IMG/VR virus record: IMGVR_UViG_3300048908_000104
Coordinates: 1 to 34,349 of that record
DNA length: 34,349 bases
Strand: one strand, 5' to 3'
DNA from: a virus
Position numbers and translations under genes: made by a program. The notes beneath the pieces were generated by a model. The model ran no database searches, had not been told where the DNA came from, and was given only the letters and a program-made list of their open reading frames with translations. Positions 12,763 through 20,546 of this stretch are shown in pieces. Position 1 is the stretch's first letter. Each line of letters starts with the position of its first letter.

Positions 12763-12794
12763 ATAGCGCATAGCCCATTGTTTTTTTCTTGTTC

Positions 12795-12820
12795 GGATGA
12801 CCGAGATCATCCTTTTTTTT
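12795..12820 (+). terminator. terminator after the Cro-like gene (tR1-like)
   Basis: GGATGA (12795-12800) pairs with TCATCC (12807-12812) around a six-base loop, followed by eight T. It stands between the Cro-like and CII-like genes, as tR1 does in lambda. The stem is short, so readthrough is likely, either at a basal rate or with an antiterminator; no N-like gene or nut site was recognised. Confidence 0.7.
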
Positions 12821-12897
12821 CGCCATTGTGCGTAACCCTATCGGACCCTAAAACGCGCTTTTCTTGCGGGGGCAGTAGGGGTCAAAGGGGTAAAGGT

Positions 12898-13305
12898 ATG
12901 CAGACCAAATTGTTCTACGAAGACGAATTCGAGGCGCTGCAGCTGATGGTCAGCAACAGCGGCAAGACCATCAAAGAGATCGCCTGTCACCTCTGGCCGG
13001 ACATGCGACCGGAAAGCGCCTACGCGAAGCTGAAGGCCTGCCTCAATCCCAAGGGCGACGAGAACTTCAAATTCAGCCAGGTCATCGCGCTGATGAGGTT
13101 CTGCAACTGCTACGACCCGTTGTACTACATCTGCGACGAGACGCTGCACGCGCGGCCCGATCGCAAGGTGCCCGAGGACGACGTCGTGAAGCTGACGGAA
13201 GCGATCAACGGCGCGATGGATGTCGTTCTGAAGGCGACGAATGCGCTCGAGCGCATCCGCGCGCAGACCACCGAGATGCGCCAGATTCCGCGGAGGGTGG
13301 CATGA
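12898..13305 (+). CDS. CII-like phage regulatory protein (CP76 family-like)
   Basis: A 135-residue protein with ALQLMVSNSGKTIKEIACHL, then WPDMRPESAYAKLKACLNPK and FKFSQVIALMRFCNCYDPLY. The order helix-turn-helix, then K-L-x-x-C-L-N-P, then a second helix resembles the phage regulatory protein CII (CP76) family. It presumably activates a lysogenic or delayed gene. The ATG at 12898 follows an AAAGG-type site; upstream in-frame codons lie across the terminator and are unlikely. It is the first gene after the tR1-like terminator and couples to the next gene by ATGA. Confidence 0.68.
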   Translation: MQTKLFYEDEFEALQLMVSNSGKTIKEIACHLWPDMRPESAYAKLKACLNPKGDENFKFSQVIALMRFCNCYDPLYYICDETLHARPDRKVPEDDVVKLTEAINGAMDVVLKATNALERIRAQTTEMRQIPRRVA

Positions 13306-13577
13306 ATTGCAAACCGGGAGATTTGGCTTACGTGGCATATGCGACCCAGTGCCAAAACACGGGGAGGGTCGTCGAAGTGATTTCAAAGGCTCCTGACGGC
13401 GATTACGGCCCCGAATGGGTCTGTCGATCCAGCGGGACCATTGTGGCTTGGGATGGGTTTCTGCAAAAGAATGTGGAAGTCCCGGCAGGCACTGAATTCA
13501 GGGCGCCGGACGCACACCTTCGCCCCATCACCGGCCTTCCCGTCACCGACGACATCGAAGACGAGGTGACGGCATGA
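13302..13577 (+). CDS. unknown beta-rich phage protein, 91 aa
   Basis: MNCKPGDLAYVAYATQCQNT ... GRVVEVIS ... EWVCRSSGTIVAW looks like a small beta-barrel of the type common in phages (CKPGDLA, G-x-x-V-x-V, W-x-C). The C-terminal half has AGTEFRAPDAHLRPITGLP, where DAHLRPI is a recurring end of this family. Function is unknown. Four-base overlaps join it to both neighbours. Confidence 0.72.
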   Translation: MNCKPGDLAYVAYATQCQNTGRVVEVISKAPDGDYGPEWVCRSSGTIVAWDGFLQKNVEVPAGTEFRAPDAHLRPITGLPVTDDIEDEVTA

Positions 13578-14041
13578 GCAAGATCGCTGATCACATCATC
13601 ACGCGCGTGACGCGTCGCGCACCGGACTTCATTATCGGTGGTGCCGAAAAGCCATATCTCTTGCGGTGGTGGATTCTGCCGCGCAATCGATTCTTCAACG
13701 TCTATCTGCATTGCTTCATGCGCAGTGACGATGACCGCGCGCTGCATGATCACCCGTGGTCGAATCTGTCGATTCTGCTGCGGGGCCGTTATGTCGAGCA
13801 TACGATCGCAGCAGGTGGCATCAACGTGCGCAGCGAGCGCATTGCGCCGGCGTGGAAGTTTCGTCCTTACGGCTCGGCCGCGCATCGCATCGAACTCGTC
13901 GACGGCTGCTGCTGGACGCTATTCGTGACCGGCCCGCGATACCGCGAATGGGGCTTCCATTGCCCTGAACGCGGCTGGGTGCATTGGACGAAGTTCACCG
14001 CGCCGCGTAATCCGGGTGAGATCGGAAGGGGATGCGAATGA
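13574..14041 (+). CDS. cupin-like phage protein, 155 aa
   Basis: The middle of the protein has HDHPWSNLSILLRGRYVEHT, followed by PYGSAAHRIELVDG and WTLFVTGPRYREWGFHCPER. The H-x-H-P-W word, the G-x-Y turn and the later AAHRIE histidine are the pattern of a small cupin barrel with a histidine metal site. Members are frequent in phages and usually of unknown substrate. The gene overlaps its neighbours by four bases on each side. Confidence 0.75.
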   Translation: MSKIADHIITRVTRRAPDFIIGGAEKPYLLRWWILPRNRFFNVYLHCFMRSDDDRALHDHPWSNLSILLRGRYVEHTIAAGGINVRSERIAPAWKFRPYGSAAHRIELVDGCCWTLFVTGPRYREWGFHCPERGWVHWTKFTAPRNPGEIGRGCE

Positions 14042-14124
14042 ACCAACTTCAAATCGCGCTGCTCGCCTACGTCGCGCTCGTCGTGATCCTCTCCGGGCTG
14101 CTTGCTTGGCTCATGCGGAGGTAG
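14038..14124 (+). CDS. 28-residue membrane peptide
   Basis: From ATG 14038, overlapping the previous stop as ATGA, the frame reads MNQLQIALLAYVALVVILSG then LLAWLMRR and stops. It is almost entirely one transmembrane helix with a positive C-terminal end. GGAAGGGG upstream gives a usable ribosome site. The exact fit between two overlapping genes argues for translation, but size allows no functional call. Confidence 0.5.
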   Translation: MNQLQIALLAYVALVVILSGLLAWLMRR

Positions 14125-14126
14125 GC

Positions 14127-15080
14127 GTGGCCGCAATCCCGTATCCGTCCGACACCCGGGCGAAGGGCTGGCGCTTCGAGCTCGACCTCGAACGCATCGA
14201 ACGATCCGACACGTGGGCGCTCACGCCGGCCGATCTGCGGCCATGGCTGCTGATGCTCTGGTCGACTGCCTGGCAACAGGAGCCGTGCGGCTCGCTCCCC
14301 GCCAACGACGAACTCATCGCCGCGCGTATCGGCATGAAGACGAGCGTCTTCGTGAAGAACCGCGACAAGCTCATGCGCGGCTGGTGGCTGGCCGATGACG
14401 GCCGCCTATACCACAACACGATCGTGACGCGCGTGCAGGAAATGCTCGCCGCGCGCGACAAGGAACGCAACCGCAAGGCCGAGTGGCGTGAGCGGAAAAA
14501 GGCTGAAAAGGACTCCGAAGAAGTCCCGGATATGTCCCACGGGACAACATCGGGACAGACACCGGAGTCACATGGGAGTGACGACACCGGAACCGGAACC
14601 GGAACCGGAAGTAAACCTAAAACCATAGGTTCTAACACCGACGGCGGTACACCTTCGCGCGCGAGCACGGAAGACGGCTTCCTGACCGCCGCCGGAATTT
14701 CGATGAGTCTCATCGGCTGGGAGCGGGAGCGCGGGAAGGCTGCGCGGAACATGACACCGAGCCAGCAGCAGGTCATCGATCTCGCAGGCATGCAGGTCAC
14801 GCCCGACGAACTGCGGAAAGCGTACGACGCTGCTGTCGCCGATCGGCTCGCAACGAACGACCCGGCGCCAGTGAATGCTGGGTTCGTGCGCGCGAAGCTC
14901 GACGGCGTGCGGCGGCCGCCCGTAAAGCGCGAGGACAACTCGTGGAAGCGGTCGAGCGCCGGCATCGAGCGAAAAGCATCTGAGCTGGGCATTGCGTGCC
15001 CGGCGGGCCGCGACCATGCGTGGTTGCTCGAGAAGTGCGAAAGCGTGATGCGCCAGCGGGCGCGGGAGGTTGCAGCATGA
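14127..15080 (+). CDS. DUF1376-like (YdaU) replication protein
   Basis: A 317-residue protein. The N-domain includes WALTPADLRPWLLMLWSTAW, EPCGSLPANDELIAARIGMK, then LMRGWWLADDGRLYHNTIVT, the DUF1376/YdaU pattern found in phage replication-initiation proteins (winged helix). A run of polar residues with a TGTGTGTG stretch (about 165-175) separates it from a helical C-domain. The GTG start at 14127 has GGAGGT upstream; the reading frame upstream is a shadow of the previous genes. No helicase or loader gene follows, so host replication proteins are probably recruited. Confidence 0.75.
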   Translation: MAAIPYPSDTRAKGWRFELDLERIERSDTWALTPADLRPWLLMLWSTAWQQEPCGSLPANDELIAARIGMKTSVFVKNRDKLMRGWWLADDGRLYHNTIVTRVQEMLAARDKERNRKAEWRERKKAEKDSEEVPDMSHGTTSGQTPESHGSDDTGTGTGTGSKPKTIGSNTDGGTPSRASTEDGFLTAAGISMSLIGWERERGKAARNMTPSQQQVIDLAGMQVTPDELRKAYDAAVADRLATNDPAPVNAGFVRAKLDGVRRPPVKREDNSWKRSSAGIERKASELGIACPAGRDHAWLLEKCESVMRQRAREVAA

Positions 15081-15538
15081 GCGATTCCGGACAGGCTTGG
15101 GGCATGTGCTCCGCGTATGGGTGCCCGCTGCTTGGCACCCTCGGCAGCGGCGGTCAGTGGTGGTGCTTCTGCCATCACGAGCAACCGCCGAGCGCGAACG
15201 CGGCGATCACGCTGGCGTTGCGCGAGAAGTTCTCGACCATCTGCCGTCTCACGATCGCGCTGCGAGGCCGCGATGAGGAAGCGATTCGGCTGAGTCGGCA
15301 GGAGCTGCGCGGCCATCCGAACGGGCACGATCTCGCGTTCCGGACCGATGCGGACAAGAACGCCTACGGCTGGCTGCTGCGTCTCGAGCGATTCCTGATC
15401 GAGCAGACGTCCGCGCTCGGTCGTGGCGCGCCTGCGCATCGTGACCCTGTTGGCGGCGTCATCGGGCCGACGCATGTGAGCGGCTACATGCCGGACACGG
15501 AGCGTCGTGCGGAAGAACCGGAGGGTGAAACGGCATGA
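15077..15538 (+). CDS. cysteine-rich phage protein, 153 aa
   Basis: The N-terminus MSDSGQAWGMCSAYGCPLLG then WWCFCHHEQPP holds a C-x4-C ... C-x-C-H-H arrangement likely to bind zinc. The rest is helical (LREKFSTICRLTIALRGRDE, LLRLERFLIEQ). I recognise the layout as recurring downstream of phage replication genes without known function; a DNA-binding or loader role is possible. Four-base overlaps on both sides. Confidence 0.65.
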   Translation: MSDSGQAWGMCSAYGCPLLGTLGSGGQWWCFCHHEQPPSANAAITLALREKFSTICRLTIALRGRDEEAIRLSRQELRGHPNGHDLAFRTDADKNAYGWLLRLERFLIEQTSALGRGAPAHRDPVGGVIGPTHVSGYMPDTERRAEEPEGETA

Positions 15539-15765
15539 AAGCATCCGAGAACTATGCATGGACATTTGATCCGGCATTGACCGATGCCAGCGAAGTGCTG
15601 TGCGGCGAATGCAATGGATGGAGCCCGATCGCTGATTGGGAAACCAGCCTCGTGGAATGCGAAACATGCGGGGATCATGCGGCCATCGTCTGTCCGCTTT
15701 GCGAACATCATCACGATCATGTCCATTGCGACACGTTCAAAACTCGTCTTCCGGAGGAAGCATGA
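15535..15765 (+). CDS. zinc-motif phage protein, 76 aa
   Basis: The protein has LCGECNGWSPIADWETSLVE, then CETCGDHAAIVCPLCEHHHD and HVHCD. Three C-x2-C pairs and a histidine cluster suggest one or two zinc sites. Acidic residues are frequent, unlike a classical DNA-binding zinc finger. It is joined by ATGA overlaps to two other cysteine-rich proteins, forming a run of three. Function is unknown. Confidence 0.65.
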   Translation: MKASENYAWTFDPALTDASEVLCGECNGWSPIADWETSLVECETCGDHAAIVCPLCEHHHDHVHCDTFKTRLPEEA

Positions 15766-15956
15766 AGCGCATCACGAAGGACATGGTCAAGGCCGGCGGC
15801 CACCGCTTCTGTTGCGAATGTTCGGCGCGCGGTCCGCGCGTGAAAGCGCATTGGACGCACAAGGGGCGCGATTACTGCGACATGCACAAGCTCACGGTTG
15901 CGCTGGAAAAGGCGGGTGAGAGGCTGGCGGCTCTCGCGCAGGGAGAACGAGCATGA
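15762..15956 (+). CDS. small zinc-finger-like protein, 64 aa
   Basis: MKRITKDMVKAGGHRFCCEC then KAHWTHKGRDYCDMHKLTVA: C-x2-C ... C-x2-H, a compact zinc site in a basic protein, with a C-terminal amphipathic helix. GGAGG lies upstream. It is coupled to the cysteine-rich protein before it and RusA after it, so a role in DNA processing is plausible but not shown. Confidence 0.65.
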   Translation: MKRITKDMVKAGGHRFCCECSARGPRVKAHWTHKGRDYCDMHKLTVALEKAGERLAALAQGERA

Positions 15957-16423
15957 CCCAGCAACCGCTCATCGGCGCGCCCGTCGCCGCGCAGCGCGTC
16001 GAGTTCGTCGTTCCCGGCACGCCGGTCGCGAAGGGGCGCCCCAAGTTCGCACGCCGCGGTGCGCACGTCACGACCTACACGCCCGAGAAGACCGAGCGCT
16101 ACGAGAACCTCGTCAAGCTGGCCGCGCGCGCCGCGATGCGCAGCACTGAGCCCTACGCCGGTCCGATCCGCCTAATCGTGCACATCGGCCTGCCGATCCC
16201 GTCGAGCTGGTCGCTGAAGAAGCAGGAAGCGGCCGCCGCCGGCGCCATCGGCGCGACGAAGAAGCCGGACGCCGACAACGTCGTGAAGTCCGTGAAGGAC
16301 GGCATGAACGGCGTCGTGTACGTCGACGATGGCCAGGTCGTCGACCTCTGGGTGTCGAAGCGCTACGCCCGCGCGCCGGGTGTGCGCGTCGAGGCCATCG
16401 AATTGAATCTGCAGCGAGCCTGA
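15953..16423 (+). CDS. rusA: RusA-family Holliday junction resolvase
   Basis: The 156-residue protein has FVVPGTPVAKGRPKFARRGA and the catalytic signature KKPDADNVVKSVKDGMNGVV followed by YVDDGQVV. The conserved aspartates of PDxDN, the K of K-x-x-x-D and VDD are present, as in active RusA nucleases that cut four-way junctions during phage recombination and replication. It stands directly before the Q-like gene, as in lambdoid phages. Confidence 0.9.
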   Translation: MTQQPLIGAPVAAQRVEFVVPGTPVAKGRPKFARRGAHVTTYTPEKTERYENLVKLAARAAMRSTEPYAGPIRLIVHIGLPIPSSWSLKKQEAAAAGAIGATKKPDADNVVKSVKDGMNGVVYVDDGQVVDLWVSKRYARAPGVRVEAIELNLQRA

Positions 16424-16434
16424 GGACTGGAAAA

Positions 16435-17022
16435 TTGGACAACATCGAATTCAAATCGGCATTCGACGCGGTGCGGTTCGCGCTCTGCTATTCGGCCCAG
16501 CAGTACGGCGAGACGCTCATGGCGAAGCGGCTGCGGCCGCCGAGCAGCGGCGGAATCGGTCTGGTCGGGCTGGAAGGTGCGGCGCAGGCCGGGATGATCC
16601 GGCGCGAGCTCGAGGAATTGCCCGAGCTGCACCTGTCGGCGATCGTGGCGAACGCGGCGCCGCGCGATTTGCCGTGTTCCTGCGGGGCATCGTGCTGCAG
16701 CGGCCGCACGCCGAATCTCGAATGGCAGGCGGCGATCGGCTGGCTCACCGGCTCGTCGGCCGCCTACTGCTCAGGCTTCTCGCACTACCGCGTGCGCCGC
16801 GCGATCATCGAGCGCATCTTCGGCGTGAAATGCGACCTCGCCGAGATCGCGAAGGAATGCGAGGCCCACGTGAACACGGTCAGCAAGCAGAACGCCGCGG
16901 TGCGGAAGTGGCTGGACGGCGACCGGAAGGCGGAAACGCCCGGCGTGATCCAGGTCGCTTGGATGGCGATGGAAGGGCGGTTGAAGCACGCCGGATTGCT
17001 CGCCGAGAGCGTTACCGCTTGA
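16435..17022 (+). CDS. probable Q-type late antiterminator
   Basis: A 195-residue protein with a central CSCGASCCSGRTPNLEWQAA cysteine cluster (likely zinc) and a C-terminal helix-turn-helix region CDLAEIAKECEAHVNTVSKQ-NAAVRKW. Zinc site plus DNA-binding helix fits several Q antiterminator families. Position is stronger evidence: it follows rusA and its stop codon overlaps a near-consensus promoter with two terminators downstream. The start is TTG at 16435, with GAGGA 8 bases upstream; the next in-frame ATG (16519) would lose 28 conserved-looking residues. Confidence 0.65.
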   Translation: MDNIEFKSAFDAVRFALCYSAQQYGETLMAKRLRPPSSGGIGLVGLEGAAQAGMIRRELEELPELHLSAIVANAAPRDLPCSCGASCCSGRTPNLEWQAAIGWLTGSSAAYCSGFSHYRVRRAIIERIFGVKCDLAEIAKECEAHVNTVSKQNAAVRKWLDGDRKAETPGVIQVAWMAMEGRLKHAGLLAESVTA

Positions 17023-17047
17023 CAATGTGTGTTTGACCCACAATAAT
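17019..17047 (+). promoter_or_regulatory. late promoter (PR'-like)
   Basis: TTGACA (17019-17024) and AATAAT (17042-17047) are 17 bases apart, so both boxes and spacing are near ideal. The -35 box overlaps the stop codon of the Q-like gene. Transcription would start near 17054 and meet the first terminator about 30 bases later, so productive late transcription needs antitermination. Confidence 0.8.
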
Positions 17048-17081
17048 CCGCGATATTCGATACACGTAAGAATTCCGCCCG

Positions 17082-17114
17082 AAGCCCGCTGAGCCAAAAG
17101 CCAGCGGGCTTTTT
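17082..17114 (+). terminator. first of two tandem terminators before the late genes (tR'-like)
   Basis: AAGCCCGCTG (17082-17091) pairs with CAGCGGGCTT (17102-17111) around a 10-base loop, followed by a T run to 17114. A ten-bp GC-rich stem plus T tract makes a strong intrinsic terminator immediately after the late promoter. Confidence 0.88.
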
Positions 17115-17154
17115 CGTTTCCTCGATGTCTCCATCACGCTCCCCCGCGTGATTC

Positions 17155-17180
17155 GCCCGGCTCGTCCGGGCTTTTTCTTT
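17155..17180 (+). terminator. second tandem terminator before the late genes
   Basis: GCCCGG (17155-17160) pairs with CCGGGC (17166-17171) around CTCGT, followed by TTTTTCTTT. With the terminator at 17082-17114 it forms a double block between late promoter and terminase genes. Confidence 0.82.
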
Positions 17181-17341
17181 TCCACCGCCGCAATGGCAAG
17201 CGCAAGCGGGCCAGTGCGCCGAAAACACCCGCAGTCCGCGATGTGGCGATCCGATGGCAACGTCCTCTCCGTCGTGAAACCGGCAGGCGCGGGCAAACCA
17301 TGACGAGAGAACGGGCCGCATGCCCTTGATGGGGCACGGAC
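17181..17341 (+). other. leader between the late terminators and the terminase gene
   Basis: No firm gene is seen. A 36-codon frame (17193-17303) lacks a ribosome site and family resemblance. The stretch could hold the packaging (cos or pac) site, which often lies next to the small terminase gene, but I cannot identify one. Confidence 0.35.
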
Positions 17342-17827
17342 ATGGCGAAGAAGACAGGTCGGCCGACTGCCTATACCCAGAAGCTCGCGAAAGCGATCTG
17401 CGCCGCGATCATCGATGGGATGACGCTGCGCCAAGTGTGCGCGCTGCCGGGAATGCCGGCGAAAAGCACGATCCTTCGGTGGCTGCAGGACGAGGACAAG
17501 GCCGAGTTTCAGGCCCAATACGTGCGCGCGCGGGAAATCCAGGCCGAAGACATGGCCGACGAGATCCTCGAGATCGCCGACGACGGCCGCAACGATTGGA
17601 TGGAACAGCATGATCGCGACGGCAATGCGGCTGGCTGGCGCGAGAACGGCGAAGCGATTCGCCGCTCGGCCCTGCGCGTCGAAGCGCGCAAATGGCTGCT
17701 GTCGAAGCGAGCCCCGAAGAAATACGGCGTGCCCGACCGCGAGCGCGGCGGGGCCGACCCGACCGATCCGGATGGAGGAAAGACGGTCGTCGTGATCAAT
17801 GGCGGACTGCCTGATGGCCCGGATTGA
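17342..17827 (+). CDS. terminase small subunit
   Basis: A 161-residue protein with an N-terminal helix-turn-helix: MAKKTGRPTAYTQKLAKAIC, then GMTLRQVCALPGMPAKSTIL-RWL. A following helical region QAQYVRAREIQAEDMADEIL with DRD...ALRVEARKWLLSKRAP is standard for this terminase small-subunit family, which recognises the packaging site and recruits the large subunit. Its end overlaps the large-subunit start by 14 bases, as usual for this gene pair. Confidence 0.85.
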   Translation: MAKKTGRPTAYTQKLAKAICAAIIDGMTLRQVCALPGMPAKSTILRWLQDEDKAEFQAQYVRAREIQAEDMADEILEIADDGRNDWMEQHDRDGNAAGWRENGEAIRRSALRVEARKWLLSKRAPKKYGVPDRERGGADPTDPDGGKTVVVINGGLPDGPD

Positions 17828-19085
17828 AGTCAATTTGCCGACGCTGCACACCGGCCAGATGTCCGCATGGAATGAGCGGGAGCGTTTCAACGCTGTCCGT
17901 TGCGGTCGACGCTGGGGCAAGACGCAGATGGCGATCGCGATATCGGGCACCGGATCGGCACATGGACGATTCGTCGGTATCTTCGCGCCTGACTACAAGA
18001 TCATGTCGGAGACGTATCGCGAGCTTGAAGATGCCCTCGCACCGATCACTGCTCATTCGAACAAGACTGACGGTCTGATTCGCACGATTTCCGGTGGCCG
18101 CATCGACTTCTGGACGCTGAACAACCCGAAGGCGGGCCGGTCGCGGAAATACCATACCGTCCTAATCGATGAAGCCGCATTCGCTGGCGAAGACATGGGC
18201 GACATCTGGGCGAAAGCGATTGCGCCGACATTGTTCGACTTTCGCGGTTCGGCATGGGCGTTATCTACGCCGAACGGAGCCGACCCAGAAAACTGGTTCT
18301 ACCAGATTTGCACCGATAAATCGCTGGGATGGAAGGAATATCACGCTCCCTCGAATACGAACCCGCATCTTCCGCAGGACGAATTCGAGCGCATTCGCGC
18401 GTCGAACATGCCGCTCGTGTTTCAGCAGGAATATCTTGCGGAATTCGTGGATTGGCATGGAGCGGCCTTTTTCTCCGAATCGTCGCTGCTGGTCGACGGC
18501 CAAGCGGTCGACTACCCGACGCGCTGCGACCAGGTCTTCGCGGTAGTCGACACCGCTCTGAAGGATGGCCTCGAGCATGACGGCACGGCCGTCACGTACT
18601 ACGGGCGCAACGTCATCGCCGGCACGCCGCTGATCATCCTCGATTGGGACGTGCTGCAGATCGAGGGCGCGCTGCTCGAATCGTGGCTGCCGACGGTGGC
18701 GCAGCGCTGCGAAGAACTCGCCGCACAGGTCGGCGCCCGTCAGGGCAGTCTCGGTGGCTGGATCGAAGACAAGGCGAGCGGCATTGTGCTGCTGCAGCAG
18801 GCCAAGCGGCGCAGCCTGCCGTTCCATCCGATCGACGAGAAGCTGGTCGACCTCGGCAAGGAAGGGCGCGCGCTATCGGTGAGCGGCTACGTGCACCGCG
18901 GCGAGGTGAAGATCAGCCGCTATGCGCACGACAAGGTCACGAACTACAAGGGCCAGACGCGCAACCACCTGATCTCGCAGGTATGCGGCTTCCGCCTCGG
19001 CACGAAGACGCCGCACCATCAGGACCTATTGGACACTTTCACCTACGGCGTGGCGATCAGCCTCGGCGATTCTGAGGGCTATTGA
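17814..19085 (+). CDS. terminase large subunit
   Basis: A 423-residue packaging ATPase/nuclease. Walker A is CGRRWGKTQ (residues 30-38) and Walker B VLIDEAA (116-122). Coupling motif STPNG follows near residue 152. The RNase H-like nuclease half starts at FAVVDTALKDG and ends with HHQDLLDTFTYGV, containing the metal-binding aspartates. It translocates DNA into proheads and cuts it. ATG 17814 is preferred; an in-frame ATG at 17799 would add five residues. Confidence 0.92.
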   Translation: MARIEVNLPTLHTGQMSAWNERERFNAVRCGRRWGKTQMAIAISGTGSAHGRFVGIFAPDYKIMSETYRELEDALAPITAHSNKTDGLIRTISGGRIDFWTLNNPKAGRSRKYHTVLIDEAAFAGEDMGDIWAKAIAPTLFDFRGSAWALSTPNGADPENWFYQICTDKSLGWKEYHAPSNTNPHLPQDEFERIRASNMPLVFQQEYLAEFVDWHGAAFFSESSLLVDGQAVDYPTRCDQVFAVVDTALKDGLEHDGTAVTYYGRNVIAGTPLIILDWDVLQIEGALLESWLPTVAQRCEELAAQVGARQGSLGGWIEDKASGIVLLQQAKRRSLPFHPIDEKLVDLGKEGRALSVSGYVHRGEVKISRYAHDKVTNYKGQTRNHLISQVCGFRLGTKTPHHQDLLDTFTYGVAISLGDSEGY

Positions 19086-20543
19086 ATGGGCGGTTACTAC
19101 GGCGATGCGGACGAGGGCTCGCAAGCGAGCCTGAACGTCGGCACGGCGATGTCTGCCGAGCTCATGCGCTTGCTCGGGACGGACGACCTGCAGCCCGGCT
19201 CGCCGCCGTCGTACGAGATGTGCAAGGTCATCTACAGCTACCACCCGCTGGGCGCGAAGATGGCCGAGGCGCCGTACGAGGAAGCGCTGTCGCAAGAGCG
19301 CGAAATCACGATCCCCGGCGCGCCCGAGGATGATCTGGTGCAGGCGTTCCGCAAGGAATGGAAGAAGCTCGGCGGCGTCGGCGCTGACGAGATCATCAAG
19401 AATTTCATGACGCTCAAGCGCGTCTACGGCATCGCCTCGCTGGTGGTCGGCGCGCGGGACTTCCCGACGGATGAGCCGCTGCCGATCGAGCGCATGCACG
19501 AGCTCGATCTGTACTTCAACATCCTCGACCCGCTGAACACGGCCGGCTCGCTGGTGCTGAACCAGAACCCGAACGCGCCGGACTTCCAGAAGCCGCAGTT
19601 CCTGCGCGTCGCGAACCACGACTACCATCCGTCGCGCGCGGTGATCGCGCTGAACGAAGCGCCGATCTACATCGAGTGGACGAACAGCGCATTCGGCTTC
19701 GTCGGCCGGTCGGTCTACCAGCGCGGGCTGTATCCGCTAAAGTCGTACGTGCAGGCGATGATCACGAACAACGCGATCATCGAGAAGGCTGGGCTGCTGA
19801 TCTACAAGATGGGCTCCCCCGGTGCGGTGATCGACAAGGTCGCGCTCGCATGGGGCGGCCTGAAGCGCCGCATGTTGAAGGGCGCGAAGACTGGCAACGT
19901 GATGTCGATCGGCATCAACGAAAGCATCGAGTCCATCGACCTGAAGAACATCCGCGACGCCGCGGAGTTCGCGCGCACGAACGTGATCAAGGACATTGCG
20001 ACGTCCGGGAAGATGCCGGCCGTGATGCTCGCGCAGGACACGCTGACGGAAGGCTTCGGCGAGGGCACCGAGGACGCGAAGCTGATCGCGCGCTTCATCG
20101 ACCGCGTGCGCATCGAGATGGGGCCGGCGTACGATTTCCTCGACCCGATCGTGATGCGCCGCGCATGGAGCCCCGAGTTCTACGCGTCGATGCAGCGCAA
20201 GCACCCGAGCCTCTACGGCTCGATGCCCTACGAGACGGCCTTCTACGAGTGGAAAAATGCTTTCACTGCTGCTTGGCCGAACCTGCTGGCAGAGCCCGAC
20301 AGCGAGCGCGTCAAGGTCGACGACATCATCACGAAAGCGGCGATTGCATGCGTCGAAGTGCTCGACCCGATGCTGGATCCGGAAAGCAAGGCTACGGCGG
20401 CTTGCTGGCTCGCAGAGGTGATGAACGAGCGGAAGCTGATGTTCTCGGCGCCGCTCGAACTCGATTGGGAAAAGATCGCGACCTACGTGCCGCCGCAGCC
20501 GATGGAAGAACCGCATCCGATCGTTGAATCGTCTCACGAGTAG
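19086..20543 (+). CDS. portal protein, DUF1073 type
   Basis: The 485-residue protein has CKVIYSYHPLGAKMAEAPYE, MTLKRVYGIASLVVGARDF, and a long wing/stem region ending FGEGTEDAKLIARFIDRVRI. I recognise this as the DUF1073 portal family (relative of Haemophilus HI1409), found in phages whose capsid genes are DUF2184-type, as here. It forms the dodecameric DNA gateway at one capsid vertex. It starts immediately after the large-terminase stop with GAGGG upstream. Confidence 0.88.
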   Translation: MGGYYGDADEGSQASLNVGTAMSAELMRLLGTDDLQPGSPPSYEMCKVIYSYHPLGAKMAEAPYEEALSQEREITIPGAPEDDLVQAFRKEWKKLGGVGADEIIKNFMTLKRVYGIASLVVGARDFPTDEPLPIERMHELDLYFNILDPLNTAGSLVLNQNPNAPDFQKPQFLRVANHDYHPSRAVIALNEAPIYIEWTNSAFGFVGRSVYQRGLYPLKSYVQAMITNNAIIEKAGLLIYKMGSPGAVIDKVALAWGGLKRRMLKGAKTGNVMSIGINESIESIDLKNIRDAAEFARTNVIKDIATSGKMPAVMLAQDTLTEGFGEGTEDAKLIARFIDRVRIEMGPAYDFLDPIVMRRAWSPEFYASMQRKHPSLYGSMPYETAFYEWKNAFTAAWPNLLAEPDSERVKVDDIITKAAIACVEVLDPMLDPESKATAACWLAEVMNERKLMFSAPLELDWEKIATYVPPQPMEEPHPIVESSHE

Positions 20544-20546
20544 CCG

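Noticed and set aside
14580-14612. GGAACC-type short tandem repeat in the replication gene
   Set aside because: It encodes the TGTGTG linker between two domains and stays in frame; it is a low-complexity linker, not a repeat array or origin iteron that I can support.
14111-15667. Minus-strand 518-residue frame opposite the replication genes
   Set aside because: Serine/arginine-rich composition with no recognisable domain, antisense to well-packed genes.
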